Assembly (NCBI GenBank): GCA_017466325.1
Contig: JAFTUK010000052.1
Location: 1 to 35,358, forward strand
Direction: 5' to 3'
DNA length: 35,358 nt
Source: Bacteroidaceae bacterium
GTDB taxonomy: Bacteria; Bacteroidota; Bacteroidia; Bacteroidales; Bacteroidaceae
Shown here in pieces: positions 1 through 9,259 of this stretch (its first letter is position 1; every line of letters begins with the position of its first letter). Under the pieces are notes generated by a model. It made no database searches. It had not been told where the DNA came from and saw nothing but the letters and a program-made list of their open reading frames with translations. Position numbers and translations under genes: made by a program.

Positions 1-56
1 ACTGGCGGTGAACTTTATCGCCGAGGGCGGTTCATTTTACCGCCACCGAGGACTGG
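1..56. repeat. GGCGGT...CCGCC hairpin repeat downstream of the GH20 gene
   Basis: Two adjacent hairpin-forming units lie here, GGCG-gtgaacttta-CGCC-type and GGCGGT-tcatttt-ACCGCC. A related piece (GGCGGTTCATTTTATCGG) is at 35204-35221 near the other end of the window. The unit sits beyond the stop codon of the minus-strand operon, so it may serve as its transcript end, but it has no clear T tract. It looks like a dispersed intergenic repeat. Confidence 0.5.
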
Positions 57-83
57 ATTAGGTCTTCGGGAGGAAACATCCCG

Positions 84-1745
84 TTATTCCAACTGCTTGC
101 AGTAGTTGACACCAAGCAGGTCGTACAACTTCTTCAGGCGCGGCAGACGCTTCTTGAAGTAGTCGAAGTTCTTCTGGTCGGGGTTGCACCACTGGACCTC
201 GCTGGATGCACCCAGTCTTGGCAGGAGTTGGTAGAAAGCATGCTGGGGATATGCCACGTGCTCTGTCCAAAGATTTACCTGGGGACCAAGGATAAGTCTT
301 TGCTGCTCCTTGGTGAGGCTGTCGGGGATAAGGGGCTCGAAGGAATATACCTTGCTGGCGGAAACTATATAACTGTCCGTAGTGCGTGGTTGCTTGCCAA
401 GGTCCTTCAACTGGGGATGGTCGATGTATGAGAATACATTGGGGCTCATGATTACTCTGTGTCCCTGACGGGCCGCTGCTATTCCACCCTTTGTTCCACG
501 CCATGACATGATGATGGATTCGCCGGAAAGGCCGCCTTCCAGAATCTCGTCCCAACCGATAATGGCACGGCCACGCTCCTTCATGAAGGATTCCACCTCG
601 CGGTTAATGTAGCTCTGCAACTGGTTCTCAGGAGTGTGCTTGCCATCGTTCTTCAGACCCAGTTCCTTTATCTTTGCCTGACATGTGGGACACTTCTGCC
701 AACGGTGCTTGGGACATTCGTCACCGCCGATATGTATGTATTTGGAGGGGAAGACATCGCAGAGTTCGCCAAGTACGGTCTTCAGGAATGTCAGCGTCTC
801 GGGATTACCGCCACAGAGAACCTCACGGCTTACACCCCAATAGGTGCGCACGGGATAAGGGCCTCCGGTGCATCCGAGATGCGGGAACACATGCAGGGCA
901 CTCTGCATGTGGCCGGGGAGGTCTATCTCCGGAACTACATTAATATAACGCTCGGCAGCATAGCGTACTACCTCGCGGCACTCCTCCTGAGTGTAGTATC
1001 CACCATAGGGAGTACCATTATATATACCTGAATTTCCAGGACCTATGACCGTTTCGGCACGTACACTGCCCTTTTGGGCAAGGCTTGGATATGCCTTCAC
1101 CTCGAAACGCCATCCCTGGTCTTCGGTAAGATGCCAGTGGAACTGGTTGCTGCCATGCAGGGCCATAACGTCCAGGAACTTCTTTATGAACTCCACGGTA
1201 AAATAGTGTCTTCCGCAATCAAGAAGTACGCCACGATACTCGAAACGTGGTTCGTCGTATATCTCGGCATAGAGAAGTTCCACCTTGTCGGCATTCTTGA
1301 CAATGGGAAGCGATTTGCGCAAAGTCTGGGCAGCACGGAACAGGCCTATAGGCTGACGGGCAATGATGTCAATACCCTTCTTGTCCACCTTTATTATATA
1401 TGCCTCCTTTTGCTGTTCTGTAAGGTCTGATTCCACCTCACCCTTGGCCTTAGGATAGTCAAGGCTCATACGTATGGCAGCTTTCTTGTCGCCAGGTGCG
1501 AGTTTCAGTGTTATGCCTGTAGTTTCCTCTATCCACTGACGGAAAAACAACACATTCCTATAAACTTCCTCATTGGAAGCATCAAACGACACTCCCATAC
1601 CATTTTTCAGTACAAACACATTGGCAGAGTCAACCTTCACTTCCTTGGGCAAGGGGATGACATCATACTCAGCATGCTGGGCATTGGCAGAAAGAGTGCC
1701 TGCAATGACCAGGGCGATAAAAAGAAAGAAAGAGAGTTTTCTCAT
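84..1745 (-). CDS. Secreted beta-N-acetylhexosaminidase, GH20
   Basis: This 553-residue exo-glycosidase of family GH20 should remove terminal beta-linked GlcNAc or GalNAc in the periplasm or outside the cell. Residues 1-22 form a signal peptide ending in ANAQ. A GH20 N-terminal alpha/beta domain (about 25-165) precedes the (beta/alpha)8 catalytic domain, which opens with the RGVLLDCGRH strand. The HIGGDE motif holds the expected catalytic Asp-Glu pair at about D342/E343 (known for the family: the Asp orients the substrate acetamide, the Glu is the acid/base). A later GWDEILEGG and MSWRG also fit GH20. It is the last gene of a minus-strand operon, 25 bp after the hydrolase gene. The ATG at 1745 is the obvious start because it begins the signal peptide. 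Confidence 0.95.
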   Translation of the reverse strand: MRKLSFFLFIALVIAGTLSANAQHAEYDVIPLPKEVKVDSANVFVLKNGMGVSFDASNEEVYRNVLFFRQWIEETTGITLKLAPGDKKAAIRMSLDYPKAKGEVESDLTEQQKEAYIIKVDKKGIDIIARQPIGLFRAAQTLRKSLPIVKNADKVELLYAEIYDEPRFEYRGVLLDCGRHYFTVEFIKKFLDVMALHGSNQFHWHLTEDQGWRFEVKAYPSLAQKGSVRAETVIGPGNSGIYNGTPYGGYYTQEECREVVRYAAERYINVVPEIDLPGHMQSALHVFPHLGCTGGPYPVRTYWGVSREVLCGGNPETLTFLKTVLGELCDVFPSKYIHIGGDECPKHRWQKCPTCQAKIKELGLKNDGKHTPENQLQSYINREVESFMKERGRAIIGWDEILEGGLSGESIIMSWRGTKGGIAAARQGHRVIMSPNVFSYIDHPQLKDLGKQPRTTDSYIVSASKVYSFEPLIPDSLTKEQQRLILGPQVNLWTEHVAYPQHAFYQLLPRLGASSEVQWCNPDQKNFDYFKKRLPRLKKLYDLLGVNYCKQLE

Positions 1746-1770
1746 AGTATTATTATATAATGTATAGATT

Positions 1771-3153
1771 TCAGTCGTTCAATTCATTTATCCATCCAAC
1801 CATATCACTGAGCACCTCCTCGGATATGGTTTCTTCTATTGCCCCGTAATTCATGGCGGTGGCAGGGGTGCAGTGCTGGAAAAGGTGGTTGAGGGATTCG
1901 TATTCCCTGATGATGTTCTTGGAGTTTGAAGGCAGATTGTCCCTGATTACGGGTATGTTGTCCCTACTCAGTACCTGAAGGTCGAGGGTTCCGTTCAGTG
2001 CCATTACGGGACATGCAACCTTTCTTATTGCCTCGGCAGGACTATAACGCAAGAACCATGTAAACCACTCACCACCGGCTGAAACGCACTTTGAAAGGTT
2101 TGTCTTTAGAGCGCCTGGCAAAGTGAGGTTCTCAGCATTACACAAGTCCTCTGTGTACCTGACAGGGTCGTTGATTTCCTTACCCTCTACACGGTCCTTG
2201 TACAATATGCGCAATGCCTTGGCATAGTTACCTATAATCTCCTGTGGTACACCCTGCTGTTGCATCATAGCCTCGTTCTGACCCACTATGACATCAATGC
2301 CGTTAGCGGCACTACCGGCAAGTGAAACAAGGAAGTCAACACTCTTTTCCGCTCCCAGCATGAAGGCTATGGTACCTCCCTCGCTATGTCCTATTATGCC
2401 AACCTTCCCGAACTTGTTCAGTTTACGAAGATAGGATATACCGGCCTTTGCATCTGCAAGGTTATTCTGCGTTGTCGTACCCAGGGTGGGACCTGTGGAT
2501 TTTCCTATTCCCCTATCATCGTACCTTAAGGAAGCAATACCATGACGTGCAAGGTAATCCGCTATGACAAGGAAGGGCTTGTGGCCGAAAATCTCCTCGT
2601 TTCTGTCCTGACCTCCACTTCCTGTAACCATAAGGACAACAGGTGTCTGCTTCTTTAACGAGGCATTGTAATTTATGGGATATGTCAATGTTCCTGACAG
2701 TACTGCACCTTCTGCCTCATTACTGAACAACACTTCCTCTGTCTTATAGGCATAAGGTGCATTGGGGGTCTGAGGTCTTTTCAAAAGGGATTTACCTTGT
2801 TTGAGATTCAAATCAAGGACAGCACCGTTTTGGGAAAACTTGCCTTCTATGCTTTCGGCTGACAACTTGCGACCCCTATAAACGGCCCTTAAAGCCGGAA
2901 TGGATATGTTGAGACTATCGGAGTCGTTCTTCAACACACTGACAGGAATGTTCTTGGCGCCCTGTTCAGGTACGTCCATTGTAGCAGTAAATGTGCCATC
3001 GGACAGTGTCTTTATGTTAATCCCTATATGAAGTTTACTGGTACCTATGGATAACTCGCCCGTCCAACTGGCAGATGATTCCGATTTCTGCGCATGGGAA
3101 CATAGTGAGGAAAAAAGCACAACTATAATATAAGATATCAGTATCCTAAACAT
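1771..3153 (-). CDS. Secreted alpha/beta hydrolase (dienelactone hydrolase/acyl esterase-like)
   Basis: This 460-residue protein has a signal peptide (MFRILISYIIVVLFSS...HAQ). A beta-rich N-terminal domain (about 30-125) of a kind common in Bacteroidetes exported hydrolases precedes an alpha/beta-hydrolase domain. The nucleophile elbow is GHSEGG, with Ser at about 257, and the strand before it reads LRYDDRGIGKS. The substrate is unknown; peptidase, esterase or deacetylase activity are all possible. I chose the ATG at 3153 because the longer frame to 3174 begins with TTG and would put seven polar residues ahead of the signal peptide. It sits between a PBP4-like lipoprotein gene and GH20 in one operon, which hints at a cell-envelope or glycan role, but this is inference. 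Confidence 0.85.
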   Translation of the reverse strand: MFRILISYIIVVLFSSLCSHAQKSESSASWTGELSIGTSKLHIGINIKTLSDGTFTATMDVPEQGAKNIPVSVLKNDSDSLNISIPALRAVYRGRKLSAESIEGKFSQNGAVLDLNLKQGKSLLKRPQTPNAPYAYKTEEVLFSNEAEGAVLSGTLTYPINYNASLKKQTPVVLMVTGSGGQDRNEEIFGHKPFLVIADYLARHGIASLRYDDRGIGKSTGPTLGTTTQNNLADAKAGISYLRKLNKFGKVGIIGHSEGGTIAFMLGAEKSVDFLVSLAGSAANGIDVIVGQNEAMMQQQGVPQEIIGNYAKALRILYKDRVEGKEINDPVRYTEDLCNAENLTLPGALKTNLSKCVSAGGEWFTWFLRYSPAEAIRKVACPVMALNGTLDLQVLSRDNIPVIRDNLPSNSKNIIREYESLNHLFQHCTPATAMNYGAIEETISEEVLSDMVGWINELND

Positions 3154-3196
3154 ATCCTTCGTTGTATAAGTCAATAATACAAGTAAATATATTTTA

Positions 3197-4219
3197 CTAC
3201 TTCTCGGTAAGGGCTATGCAAACCTGATCCTGGAAGTTGCGGCCAATGCTTCCCCTTTGCACACCCTGGTTTATTATACAGAAAGAGATTACGTGTCCGT
3301 TACCGCCATTGGCATATCCGCTTAGCGACGATATACCGCTCACCGTACCTGTCTTGGCAAAGATGTTGTTGTAGGCAGATGTGCCATGGAAGCGCTTCTT
3401 CAAGGTACCGTCCACACCTCCTATGGGCAGGGATGGCACAAGGTGGGCACGTATGTCCTGTTGCCACCAGGCATACACAAGCAGTGCATTGAGCATCTGA
3501 GGGGTGATATAGTTATAGAGCGAAAGCCCGCTGCCATCGGCTATCCTGTATCCGCTATCCTTTGGAATACCAGCACGTTGGAATACTGACTCTATATTTG
3601 ACACCACAGACTTTATATCACCGAACTTTCCGCCTCCAAACGTGGACAGTTGCCAAAAGAGACTCTCGGCCAGACGGTTGTCACTGTCCTTCATCATGAT
3701 GTGCAGAACCTCGTTCATGTGCCATTTCTTGCGTTCGCGATACGGCATCTGCAACGTGATGTCATCATCCCAGCACCAGCCTTCTCCTGCCTCATCAATG
3801 CGGGGAACATAGTTGTACTCGCCTCCGAGAAGGTCAAGGGCAGATATAGCCGTAACGAGTTTCTGGCATGATGCCGGACGCATGCGGTGGTCACCGTTTA
3901 TTGTAAAGATATATTTACCATCCGTAATGTCGTAAACCACCAATCCCAACTGGCTGCTTTGGAACATGGGCGAGTTGCAGAGTTCAAGTAAACGGGATTG
4001 CAACCGTCCCTCCCATGTATCGGTGGAATATATCGGTGAGGTGCTGAAATTACGGAACCCCTGCTTCAGCATGCCAAGAAGCATGAGGTCTTCGTCCGAA
4101 ACCTTGTTACGCTCAACATAAACGGTCCTTATCTCCGGTTCCAACTGCACTATCTCACGCTTGGTCTTACAGGACAAGAGCAGGAAAACGGAGAGAAGGC
4201 AAAATATGGTTCTTTTCAT
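3197..4219 (-). CDS. PBP4-like D-Ala-D-Ala carboxypeptidase lipoprotein (family S13)
   Basis: This 340-residue penicillin-binding-protein fold carries all three active-site motifs: SxxK (S117-CQ-K120), SxN (S179-D-N181) and KTG (K289-T-G291). The N-terminus is a lipoprotein signal with lipobox LLSC (C17), so it should be membrane-anchored and act on peptidoglycan stem peptides (DD-carboxypeptidase/endopeptidase). It is shorter than E. coli PBP4 (477 residues in the precursor), so the inserted domain between SxxK and SxN is probably reduced. The ATG at 4219 is preferred over the in-frame TTG at 4252 because it starts the lipoprotein signal and 4252 lies inside the likely promoter element. It is the first gene of the minus-strand operon. 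Confidence 0.9.
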   Translation of the reverse strand: MKRTIFCLLSVFLLLSCKTKREIVQLEPEIRTVYVERNKVSDEDLMLLGMLKQGFRNFSTSPIYSTDTWEGRLQSRLLELCNSPMFQSSQLGLVVYDITDGKYIFTINGDHRMRPASCQKLVTAISALDLLGGEYNYVPRIDEAGEGWCWDDDITLQMPYRERKKWHMNEVLHIMMKDSDNRLAESLFWQLSTFGGGKFGDIKSVVSNIESVFQRAGIPKDSGYRIADGSGLSLYNYITPQMLNALLVYAWWQQDIRAHLVPSLPIGGVDGTLKKRFHGTSAYNNIFAKTGTVSGISSLSGYANGGNGHVISFCIINQGVQRGSIGRNFQDQVCIALTEK

Positions 4220-4249
4220 GGGATTATATTGAAATGCACTATACAACGA

Positions 4250-4257
4250 CAAAAATA
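4250..4257 (-). promoter_or_regulatory. Bacteroidetes-type -7 element for the PBP4-like operon
   Basis: Read on the minus strand this is TATTTTTG, matching TAnnTTTG, 30 bp before the chosen start codon. I do not see a TTG at the usual spacing, so support is moderate. Confidence 0.4.
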
Positions 4258-4338
4258 CACAATTTTATCAAAACACATAAACACAGGACATGATAATGAG
4301 GCAAAAACGTTAATAAAACCGAATTCGCGGGCGCGTGC

Positions 4339-4369
4339 TTGCGTGTATAAGGTTATTTTCATATCTTTG
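4339..4369 (+). promoter_or_regulatory. Bacteroidetes-type promoter of nadB
   Basis: TTG at 4339-4341 and TATCTTTG at 4362-4369 are separated by 20 bp, which fits the -33/-7 layout of the Bacteroidetes primary sigma factor. The nadB start codon lies 88 bp downstream of the -7 element. Confidence 0.7.
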
Positions 4370-4457
4370 TGCAGATTAACGGATACTGAATTCCGCGCAC
4401 ACCAAACATAAAATGAAGGCGGACACTGGATTCACGACCAAATAAAGAAGAAAGGAA

Positions 4458-6053
4458 ATGATCAGAAAATTTGATTTTCTCGTTATCGGAGGCGGTGTGG
4501 CAGGCATGAGCTACGCACTGAAGGTGAGCCAGAGCGGTAAGGGCAAGGTGGCCCTTGTGTGTAAGACATCATTGGGAGAGTCCAACACCTCCAAGGCACA
4601 GGGTGGAATAGCCTCGGTGACAAACCTGGAACTGGACAACTTTGAAAAGCATATCCAGGATACCATGATTGCAGGCGACTACATATCAGATCCTGCCGCC
4701 GTGGAACAGGTGGTAAAAGGCGGACCTGCAGGAATAGCCGACCTGGTGAAGTGGGGAGTAAACTTCGACAAGAAGGAGGATGGAGAGTTTGACCTGCACA
4801 GAGAGGGCGGACACTCCGAGTTTCGAATCCTGCACCATGCCGATGACACTGGCTTTGAAATACAGCGCGGTCTTATGGAGGCCGTAAAGAGCAACCCCGA
4901 CATAACGGTACTGGAAAACCATTTTGCCGTGGAAATAATCACCCAGCACCACATGGGTATCCGTGTCACAAGACGTACTCCGGACATAGAGTGCTTCGGT
5001 GCATACGTCCTGAACCCGGAAACAGGCAAGGTGGATACCTATCTGTCAAAGATTACCGTTGTGGCAACTGGAGGTACGGGTGCCGTCTATTCTTCCACCA
5101 CCAATCCGGACATTGCCACGGGCGACGGCATAGCCATGGTGTACCGTGCCAAGGGCAAGGTGCAGGACATGGAGTTCGTACAGTTCCACCCCACGGCACT
5201 ATACAATCCAAAGGAAAAGCATCCGGCATACCTCATTACCGAAGCCATGCGAGGATATGGCGGCATATTGCGCCTACCCAACGGCAAGGAGTTCATGCAG
5301 AAGTATGACGAGCGCCTGAGCCTGGCTCCACGCGACATAGTGGCACGTGCCATAGACAACGAGATGAAGATTCACGGTCTTGACCACGTATGCCTGGATG
5401 TAACGCACAAGGATCCTGAGGAAACAAAGAAGCACTTCCCGAACATATATGCCAAGTGCCTGTCCATAGGCATAGACATAACAAAGGACTATATACCTGT
5501 TTCCCCCTGTGCACACTATATGTGCGGAGGTATAAAGGTGGATCTTGACGGACAAAGCAGTATCAGGCGACTCTATGCCCTGGGAGAATGTTCTTGCACT
5601 GGGTTGCATGGCGGCAACCGTCTGGCAAGCAACTCCCTGATAGAAGCCGTGGTGTATGCCGATGCCGCCGCACGCCATTCCTTAGAGGTGGTGGACAACT
5701 ACACCTTCAATGAGAAAGTTGCGGAATGGGACGACGAGGGCACGCTGACCAACGAGGAAAAGGTGCTTATAGCACAGGACATGAAGGAGGTGAACCAGAT
5801 TATGTCCACTTACGTGGGTATAGTGAGAAGCGACCTCAGACTTCACCGTGCATGGGAACGTCTTGACCTTCTGTTTGAGGAAACGGAACATCTTTTCAAG
5901 AGAGTGAAACCCACCAAGGATATCTGCGAACTGAGAAACATGATAAACGTGGGTTACCTTATCACACGTCACGCACTGGAAAGGAAAGAAAGCCGAGGAC
6001 TGCACTACACCATTGACTATCCGAAGCACGCTTATGATAAAACGGAAAAGTGA
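4458..6053 (+). CDS. nadB: L-aspartate oxidase
   Basis: This 531-residue flavoprotein oxidises L-aspartate to iminoaspartate, the first step of de novo NAD synthesis. The FAD dinucleotide motif (VIGGGVAGMSYAL) is at residues 8-20. Other features are the succinate-dehydrogenase-like flavin region (SNTSKAQGGIASV), the HREGGHS loop, VVATGGTGAVYSSTTNP, the QFHPTALYN strand and the PRDIVARAI active-site segment. A C-terminal helical domain follows (about 430-531). Length is normal for NadB (about 530). It is the first plus-strand gene after the divergent promoter region. The partner nadA is about 4 kb downstream rather than adjacent, and nadC is not in the window. Confidence 0.96.
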   Translation: MIRKFDFLVIGGGVAGMSYALKVSQSGKGKVALVCKTSLGESNTSKAQGGIASVTNLELDNFEKHIQDTMIAGDYISDPAAVEQVVKGGPAGIADLVKWGVNFDKKEDGEFDLHREGGHSEFRILHHADDTGFEIQRGLMEAVKSNPDITVLENHFAVEIITQHHMGIRVTRRTPDIECFGAYVLNPETGKVDTYLSKITVVATGGTGAVYSSTTNPDIATGDGIAMVYRAKGKVQDMEFVQFHPTALYNPKEKHPAYLITEAMRGYGGILRLPNGKEFMQKYDERLSLAPRDIVARAIDNEMKIHGLDHVCLDVTHKDPEETKKHFPNIYAKCLSIGIDITKDYIPVSPCAHYMCGGIKVDLDGQSSIRRLYALGECSCTGLHGGNRLASNSLIEAVVYADAAARHSLEVVDNYTFNEKVAEWDDEGTLTNEEKVLIAQDMKEVNQIMSTYVGIVRSDLRLHRAWERLDLLFEETEHLFKRVKPTKDICELRNMINVGYLITRHALERKESRGLHYTIDYPKHAYDKTEK

Positions 6054-6077
6054 AATAGGAAAACGGAAAACTAACAT

Positions 6078-6121
6078 ACCCCCTCCGGAGCGTTGCTCCT
6101 CGTCCCCCTATTTAGGGGGAC
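6078..6121. repeat. Dispersed palindromic repeat between nadB and trkH
   Basis: A C-rich stretch ends in a perfect hairpin, GTCCCCCTA-TT-TAGGGGGAC (6102-6121), and is flanked on both sides by copies of GGAAAACGGAAAA. It could end nadB transcription, although there is no T tract. It resembles the repeated intergenic elements of Bacteroidales genomes. Confidence 0.5.
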
Positions 6122-6151
6122 AAAGAAAACGGAAAACGGAAAAAACACTGA

Positions 6152-7639
6152 ATGAAGAAAAGCATATTCGGCACATTGCTCCAACTGGAATCAGTATTCC
6201 TGTTGATAACGGGCGCCGTCAGTTTATTCTATAAAGAGGAAGACTGGTGGGTGTTCATGTCGTGTGCAGCTATAAGTTTTCTCATAGGTGCAGTGAACAT
6301 AAGTATAAGAAAGTGCCAAAGCAGAAACAATAATGAACATTGCCACAAGTACTTCTCGCGCGCCGACAGTTTTATGGTGGTGACAATGACATGGGTACTC
6401 TTCTCCCTGATAGGAATGATACCGTTCATCTATCTAAATGGAATGGATATAACAGATGCATTCTTCGAGACAATGTCAGGCTTCACAACTACGGGTGCAA
6501 CGGTAATCTCTGATATTGACAGTATGTCGAACGGACTTAAGTTCTGGCGATGCATAACGCAATGGATGGGAGGACTGGGAATAGTGGTATTTACCTTTGC
6601 ACTGATGCCTACCGGAGAGATGCGAAACAACAACATATTCTCGGCAGAAACAACAGGTATAAGTCTGGACAAACTTAGTCCTAAAATAAGTTCTACGGCC
6701 AGAAGGCTGATGATAATATACCTGATACTTACAGTATGCTGTGCCGCACTTTATTATGCAGGACCAATGAGTGCATTTGATGCCGTATGCCACTCCTTTA
6801 CTACAATATCCACTGGAGGTTTCTCCAATTATACGGCAAGCATGGCACACTTCAATTCCAAGTACATAGAATATGTCTGTTCCGTATTCATGCTTCTGTC
6901 AAGCATTAACTTCGGACTTTATTATTATGCTGCAGTGAGAAAGTGGTATATAATACAGAATAATGAGGAAATCAATGTGTTTTTCAAAATAGTATGTATA
7001 TCAATAGTTATATTCATGCTGCTTTTCTATTTTGTTCCTGCAACTATAGAAAACATGGCATCACTGCCTATGGGAATAGAAGAGATATTCCGTACATCAT
7101 TATTCCACGTATCTACCATAATAAGCAGTACTGGTTTTGCAGCATCGAAGTATGACTATGTGGCATGGGGTGATGCCTACCTTATGCCTACACTGTTGAT
7201 GATGACCATAGGCGCATGTGCCGGAAGTACGGCAGGAGGCATGAAAGTGGTAAGATTCATAGTAGGTGCAAAGGCAATACGTAATGAATTTATAAAGCAA
7301 CTTCATCCGAGGGCAATTCTGAGCGTAAACCTTGGAGGACAAATACTAAAGGAAGAAAGAGTAAGAAGAACACTGGGGTTCATTCTAATCTACGTGGTGC
7401 TGGTTATAATCGGAATAACGATAATGACATACTTTGGAATGGATACGATAACCAGTCTTGGAAGTAGTATAACAGCATTGAGCAACATAGGACCTGGTGC
7501 AGGACTCACAGGTCCTGCCAACAACTTCTCGGAAATTCACCCTATTACAAAATGGCTCTTCAGTTTCTACATGCTGGTGGGACGTCTGGAGATATACACC
7601 GTATTGTTCCTGTTTATGCCCAGTTTCTATAAAAAGTAA
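6152..7639 (+). CDS. trkH: TrkH/KtrB-type potassium uptake channel subunit
   Basis: This 495-residue inner-membrane protein has about ten hydrophobic helices. The four pore-loop segments of the SKT superfamily are visible: SGFTTTGATVI, FTTISTGGFSNY, VSTIISSTGFA and ALSNIGPGAGLTGP. Each brings the glycine that forms the K+ filter. The protein should take up K+ and needs a cytoplasmic TrkA/KtrA RCK partner, which is not in this window. A second K+-related gene (Kef-like antiporter at 11173) is nearby but not in the same transcription unit. Confidence 0.93.
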   Translation: MKKSIFGTLLQLESVFLLITGAVSLFYKEEDWWVFMSCAAISFLIGAVNISIRKCQSRNNNEHCHKYFSRADSFMVVTMTWVLFSLIGMIPFIYLNGMDITDAFFETMSGFTTTGATVISDIDSMSNGLKFWRCITQWMGGLGIVVFTFALMPTGEMRNNNIFSAETTGISLDKLSPKISSTARRLMIIYLILTVCCAALYYAGPMSAFDAVCHSFTTISTGGFSNYTASMAHFNSKYIEYVCSVFMLLSSINFGLYYYAAVRKWYIIQNNEEINVFFKIVCISIVIFMLLFYFVPATIENMASLPMGIEEIFRTSLFHVSTIISSTGFAASKYDYVAWGDAYLMPTLLMMTIGACAGSTAGGMKVVRFIVGAKAIRNEFIKQLHPRAILSVNLGGQILKEERVRRTLGFILIYVVLVIIGITIMTYFGMDTITSLGSSITALSNIGPGAGLTGPANNFSEIHPITKWLFSFYMLVGRLEIYTVLFLFMPSFYKK

Positions 7640-7647
7640 ATACATAT

Positions 7648-8436
7648 ATGACATTGATGCACAGATCACCAATATTCGGACCTGTAAAGAGCAGAAGGCT
7701 CGGCATATCGCTTGGCATAAACGTTATGCCGGATGATGGCAAATGGTGTTCGTTTGATTGTGTATATTGCGAATGCGGTTTGAACAAAGACCATCGGCCA
7801 AGCAAACCCTTGCCTACGATTGAAGAGATAGAATACAAACTCAGGGAAAGACTGAAGGCAATGAAGGAGAGTGGAGAAGACCTGAACACTCTCACCTTCT
7901 CCGGAAATGGCGAACCTACCATGCACCCAAAGTTTCCAGAGATAGTGGACAAAGTGCTGCATCTTCGCGATGAATACTTTCCAAAGGCAAAGGTTACAGT
8001 ATTGTCCAACAGCACGCAGATACATCGCAAGGAAGTGTTCAGCGCACTGATGAGGGTGGACAATGCACTGATGAAACTGGATACCGTTTCTCCGGAATAC
8101 ATAGAACTGGTTGACCAACCAGCCGGAAAGTATGATGTTGAAAGCATAATAGAACGTCTTGCCGAAATGAATGGGCATGCCGTAATACAAACCATGTTCA
8201 TGAAAGGCAATATCAAGGGCAAGGACGGAAACATGGTGTCCGTGGACAACTGCAAGGACGAATACATTGAACCATACATAGAAACACTGAAAAAGATAAA
8301 GCCACGACAGGTGATGATATACACTCTGGACAGAGAGTGGCCAACCGAAGGCCTGGAAAAGGCAAGCCGTGAAACTATGGACGGCATAGCAGAGAAAATA
8401 CGCAAAGCAGGATTTGATACGAGCGTAAGTTACTGA
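7648..8436 (+). CDS. Radical SAM protein
   Basis: This 262-residue protein carries the radical SAM cluster motif C34-x3-C38-x2-C41 (CSFDCVYC), which binds a [4Fe-4S] cluster and S-adenosylmethionine. It also has a conserved TFSGNGEPTMHP strand typical of the wyosine-like/MoaA-related group of small radical SAM enzymes. The substrate cannot be told from the sequence. It starts 9 bp after the trkH stop codon, so the two are probably co-transcribed. Confidence 0.85.
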   Translation: MTLMHRSPIFGPVKSRRLGISLGINVMPDDGKWCSFDCVYCECGLNKDHRPSKPLPTIEEIEYKLRERLKAMKESGEDLNTLTFSGNGEPTMHPKFPEIVDKVLHLRDEYFPKAKVTVLSNSTQIHRKEVFSALMRVDNALMKLDTVSPEYIELVDQPAGKYDVESIIERLAEMNGHAVIQTMFMKGNIKGKDGNMVSVDNCKDEYIEPYIETLKKIKPRQVMIYTLDREWPTEGLEKASRETMDGIAEKIRKAGFDTSVSY

Positions 8437-8473
8437 TATACCTATACAGAAAAAAAGGACAATTTACAAAAGA

Positions 8474-9142
8474 ATGAGGAAGATACTTGTCATACTGATG
8501 CTTCTTGCAACATTCACCGGCATTTCCTATGCCCAGGATGATGTTGTGCAGAACATCGAGAAATTAAGTCTCGTGCATCAGGACAAAGTAACTACGCAAG
8601 GTGAAGGATATGCACTTAAACTTCAAAGATACCTTATTCTGAAACCTTATATTTTGGATGGTGACACCATGTACCAGTATCTTCTGCCGGAAATGCCGGT
8701 ATATGCTCCTTTGAAGTTCAAGAGCAACAGGCAAAGGAAAAGGTACAACAAACTTGTACACAACGTAAAGACGGTACTTCCCATTGCCCAGGAAGTGAAC
8801 GCACTTATAAAGGAAACCTACGAAACCCTGCAAATGCTTCCTGACAAGAAAAGCAAGGACGAGCACATAAAAGCGGTAGAAAAGGAAATATGGAGAACCT
8901 ATTCTCCAAGGATGAAGAAACTTACCTATTCGCAAGGCAAACTTCTTATAAAACTCGTTGACCGTGAGTGTAACCAGAGTTCATACGAGATAGTAAAGGC
9001 TTTTCTGGGTCCTTTCAGGGCTGGTTTCTATCAGGTATTTGCATGGACATTCAATGCCTCTCTAAAGAAAGAATACGATCCGGAGAACGATGACAAACTG
9101 GTGGAAAGGGTGGTAAGAGAAGTAGAAGCAGGATTACTTTGA
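8474..9142 (+). CDS. DUF4294 exported protein
   Basis: This 222-residue protein has a signal peptide (MRKILVILMLLATFTGISYAQ) and a body that fits the Bacteroidetes-specific DUF4294 family: an early KLQRYLILKP segment, a YxRLVHNVK-like helix (RYNKLVHNVKTVLPIAQ) and the FLGPFRAGFYQVFAWTFN block. No catalytic motif is visible. It is likely periplasmic or membrane-associated. The function is unknown. Confidence 0.8.
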   Translation: MRKILVILMLLATFTGISYAQDDVVQNIEKLSLVHQDKVTTQGEGYALKLQRYLILKPYILDGDTMYQYLLPEMPVYAPLKFKSNRQRKRYNKLVHNVKTVLPIAQEVNALIKETYETLQMLPDKKSKDEHIKAVEKEIWRTYSPRMKKLTYSQGKLLIKLVDRECNQSSYEIVKAFLGPFRAGFYQVFAWTFNASLKKEYDPENDDKLVERVVREVEAGLL

Positions 9143-9150
9143 GTAAGACA

Positions 9151-9240
9151 CACCACCTTACCCCTACGCAAGGGAGGAAGTATATAGTAAACAATTAATG
9201 GTAACCTCTCCCTCCCCTTGCGGGAGGGTTGGGGAGGGGT
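9151..9240. repeat. C-rich/G-rich dispersed inverted repeat
   Basis: The right part forms CCCTCCC (9210-9216) paired with GGGAGGG (9222-9228), followed by a G-rich tail. The left part (around 9161-9178) carries a weaker copy of the same motif. This is an intergenic palindromic repeat between the DUF4294 gene and the methyltransferase gene. No promoter is seen in it. Confidence 0.5.
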
Positions 9241-9259
9241 CCAAACCTAAATAAAAAAG

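Noticed and set aside
4253-4457. Possible second DnaA-box cluster in the divergent PBP4/nadB gap
   Set aside because: Only loose TTATCAAAACA-like matches; the gap is explained by divergent promoters.
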